Source: Helcobacillus massiliensis (GTDB taxonomy: Bacteria > Actinomycetota > Actinomycetes > Actinomycetales > Dermabacteraceae). Taken from it: DNA of 64,000 nt. The translations under genes were made by a program, and so were the position numbers. Location: assembly GCF_014191425.1 (NCBI RefSeq), contig NZ_JACHWP010000001.1:310001-374000 (forward strand). The letters are read 5' to 3'. Shown piece after piece: positions 62,011-64,000 of this stretch. Numbering within the stretch: position 1 is the stretch's first letter; each line of letters opens with the position of its first letter. Under the pieces are notes generated by a model, which did no database searches, was not told the DNA's origin, and worked only from the letters and a program-made list of their open reading frames with translations.

Positions 62011-63054
62011 TCAGAGGTCCCAGGGGTTGTTCTTCCGCAGCGCGTCGTCCAGCCGGCGGAACGACGCCAGCCGCGCCGGTCCCGCCGGTCCCGCGGCGCC
62101 CTGCTCCACCAGAGCGTCCATCGCGCAGTCGGGGGCGTCCTCGGCATGGGTGCAGCCGCGCGGACAGTTCTCCTCCAGGGCCGCGAGGTCAGCGAACGCA
62201 CCCAGCAGCTCCTCGGGGGTGACGTGGCCGAGGCCGAACGAGCGCACACCGGGGGTGTCGATCACCCACCCGCCGCCGGGAAGCTGCAGCGCCAGCGCGG
62301 AAGAGGAGGTGTGGCGGCCGCGGCCGGTGACGTCGTTGACGTGGCCGGTGGCGCGGTCCGTGCCGGGCACCAGCGCGTTGATGAGGGTGGATTTGCCGAC
62401 CCCCGAATGCCCGATCAGCACGCTGGTCTCCCCGCCGAGGCGCTGCCGGAGCTCATCCAGGCCGGCGATGGACCCGTCGGCCTCCCGGTGGGTGACCACG
62501 TACTCCACCCCGAGCGGGGCGTAGGTGGTGAGGAAGTCCGACGGGTCCTTCAGATCTGACTTGGTCAGGCACAGCAGGGGCCTGATGCCGGCGACGTAGG
62601 CGGCGACCAGGCAGCGGTCGATCATGCCGCCGCGGGGCTCCGGATCAGCCAGCGCCGTCACGATCACCATCTGGGTCGCGTTGGCGACCAGGGGACGTTC
62701 GGTGGAGTCGTCATCGTCAGCGGACCGGCGGAGGAAGGAGCTGCGCTCGTCGATGCGCACGATGCGCGCGAGGGTGTCGGTGCGGCCGGACGTATCGCCG
62801 GTCATGCCGACGACGTCACCGGGAACGATGGGGGAGCGGCCAAGGGCGCGAGCGCGCACAGCGGTGACCGAACGCTCGGCGTCCGTGCCGGCATCGATGA
62901 CGGTCCGCCAGCGGCCGCGGTCCACCGCGACGACGCGGCCCGTGACGGCGTCGGAGAAGTCGGGGCGGTCCTTCGTGCGGGGCCGGGACCCGCGGCGCGA
63001 TGGACGGATGCGCACATCCGATTCGTCGTACGAGCCTCGAGGGCGACGACTCAC
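62011..63054 (-). CDS. rsgA: Ribosome small subunit-dependent GTPase A
   Basis: 347 residues from GTG 63054, whose GTGA overlaps the aroA stop; the longer frame start has no RBS. OB-fold first, then the circularly permuted GTPase with G4 (TKSDL) before G1 (GHSGVGKSTL) and G3 (IDTPGV), then the zinc cluster CPRGCTHAEDAPDC. Helps mature the 30S subunit. Confidence 0.93.
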   Translation of the reverse strand: MSRRPRGSYDESDVRIRPSRRGSRPRTKDRPDFSDAVTGRVVAVDRGRWRTVIDAGTDAERSVTAVRARALGRSPIVPGDVVGMTGDTSGRTDTLARIVRIDERSSFLRRSADDDDSTERPLVANATQMVIVTALADPEPRGGMIDRCLVAAYVAGIRPLLCLTKSDLKDPSDFLTTYAPLGVEYVVTHREADGSIAGLDELRQRLGGETSVLIGHSGVGKSTLINALVPGTDRATGHVNDVTGRGRHTSSSALALQLPGGGWVIDTPGVRSFGLGHVTPEELLGAFADLAALEENCPRGCTHAEDAPDCAMDALVEQGAAGPAGPARLASFRRLDDALRKNNPWDL

Positions 63055-64000
63055 CAGGTGCCTCCGGACCGCGCTTCCGCGTGCAGCATGGACAGCCACA
63101 TGCCCACGAAGTCCGGCAGGGTCTTCTGCGTGGTCGCCACGTTCACAACGCGCACGTCCGGCACCTTCAGACCGATGATCGCGGCGGCGGTCGCCATGCG
63201 GTGGTCCTCATAGGTCTCCATCACGCAGCCGGTCAGCGGCTTCGGCGTGATCTCCAGGGAGCCTTCGTGCTCCACGACGTCGGCGCCGAGGCGACGCAGT
63301 TCAGTGGCGAGAGCGGCCACTCGATCGGTTTCGTGACCGCGCAGATGCTTGATGCCCCGCAGGTGCGAGGGGGAGTCGGCGAGGACGGCGAGGGCGGCGA
63401 TCGTCGGCGTCAGCTCGCCGACGGAGGACAGGTCGATGTCGATGCCGCGGATGTGTCCGGTGCCGCTGAACTCGACATCGCTGCCGATGCGCTCCACCTC
63501 GGCGCCCATCATCGGCAGAATGCGGGTGAAGTCCTGGCCGGGCTGGGTGGTGTGCTCCGGCCAGTTCGCGACCGAGACGCAGCCGCCCGTGGCGACGGCG
63601 GCGGCGATGAACGGTCCCGCGTTCGACAGGTCCGGTTCGATGGTGATGTCGCCGATCTCGAATTCGCCCGGCTCCACGGTCCATTCGTGGCGGCCGTCCA
63701 CCACCCGATGCTCGGCCGTGATGCCTGCGGCCTGCAGCAGCGCCACGGTCATATCGATGTGGGGGATCGACGGCAGCGAGTCGCCCACCTGACGCACGGT
63801 CAGCGGCGCCTCGCCGCGGACACCGGCGAGCAGCAGCCCGGAGACGAACTGGCTGGAGCCGCTGGAGTCGATCTCCACCACACCGCCGCGCAGGCTGCCG
63901 GTGCCGTTGACGGTGAACGGCAGGGAGGCCGACGGGTCCTCCCGGTCGATCCGCACGCCCTGCTGTTCGAGACCGTCGAGCAGCGGCGCCATGGGCCGGG
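63051..64000 (-). CDS. aroA: 5-enolpyruvylshikimate-3-phosphate synthase (5' end beyond window)
   Basis: The frame is open to the window's right edge; about 316 codons are seen and the N-terminal quarter is missing. Motifs: RPMAPLLDGLEQQGV, SSGSSQFVSGLLLAG, LSNAGPFIAAAVATGG, DSPSHLRGIKHLRGHETDR and TYEDHRMATAAAI. Shikimate pathway step (EC 2.5.1.19). Stop overlaps the rsgA start by 4 bp (GTGA). Confidence 0.93.
   Translation of the reverse strand, partial: RPMAPLLDGLEQQGVRIDREDPSASLPFTVNGTGSLRGGVVEIDSSGSSQFVSGLLLAGVRGEAPLTVRQVGDSLPSIPHIDMTVALLQAAGITAEHRVVDGRHEWTVEPGEFEIGDITIEPDLSNAGPFIAAAVATGGCVSVANWPEHTTQPGQDFTRILPMMGAEVERIGSDVEFSGTGHIRGIDIDLSSVGELTPTIAALAVLADSPSHLRGIKHLRGHETDRVAALATELRRLGADVVEHEGSLEITPKPLTGCVMETYEDHRMATAAAIIGLKVPDVRVVNVATTQKTLPDFVGMWLSMLHAEARSGGTW

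Overview
The window is 64 kb of high-GC DNA with a dense, actinobacterial gene layout: DUF2017, DUF3039, DUF3618, a UPF0182 giant membrane protein, a PPA1309-type protein, an FMN-riboswitch rib operon and a pncB<>clpS-DUF2017 ... murI-MBL-rph-rdgB cluster ordered as in Mycobacterium (Rv1330c-Rv1341). I infer Actinomycetota, probably Micrococcales and possibly near Dermabacteraceae. No rRNA or lineage-defining gene is present, so genus is open.

Region A (1 to about 10.3 kb) is the end of an integrated mobilizable element cut by the left edge. It carries a + strand module (the C-terminal end of a DUF262/HNH-type nuclease, an ImmA/IrrE-like protein whose HExxH motif is replaced, and a PIN-domain protein), an ArdA-like antirestriction protein, an XRE regulator and a lipoprotein. 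The - strand backbone is excisionase, P4-type primase/helicase, small coiled-coil protein, MobC and MOBP relaxase. A 17-bp inverted repeat upstream of mobC looks like oriT, and repeats upstream of the excisionase look like a replication or attachment region. No integrase is visible. A tRNA/tmRNA-like 3' end followed by an orphan terminator (10.2-10.33 kb) may be the right junction.

Region B (10.5 to 37.5 kb) is chromosomal. It holds a secreted SGNH/SLH pair, amino-acid transport (AnsP-type, AGCS-type), threonine catabolism (tdh-kbl), hrpA, malic enzyme, a DUF3039 protein and an SF2 helicase. Next come pncB, the clpS-DUF2017-murI-MBL-rph-rdgB run, a NUDIX-like protein, tRNA-Leu, an SDR, a YchJ-type pseudogene, ferritin and a Ca2+/H+ antiporter.

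Region C (37.5 to 45 kb) is bounded by two copies of tRNA-Lys(CTT) inside a 121-bp perfect direct repeat. Between them lie a yeiH-type exporter, a divergent LysR gene and a beta-glucoside-type PTS controlled by a BglG/LicT antiterminator through a visible RAT/terminator. An IS110 element follows immediately; its long left end has short repeats compatible with a bridge RNA.

Region D (45 to 64 kb) has the FMN-riboswitch ribD-ribE-ribBA-ribH operon and a remnant of a TetR/MFS efflux locus. It continues with tRNA-His, an oligoribonuclease fused in one frame to a YihS/AGE-type sugar isomerase, sodA, an M48 protease, tRNA-Arg, an SSB paralogue, PPA1309/UPF0182 and tRNA-fMet. It ends with a PPi-type phosphofructokinase and the aroA-rsgA-hisN cluster, with aroA cut by the right edge.

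Main leads: the HNH/pseudo-IrrE/PIN module, the Orn-AGE fusion, the IS110 bridge-RNA candidate, the tRNA-Lys-flanked segment and an over-represented octamer GCCGACGG in the chromosomal part.
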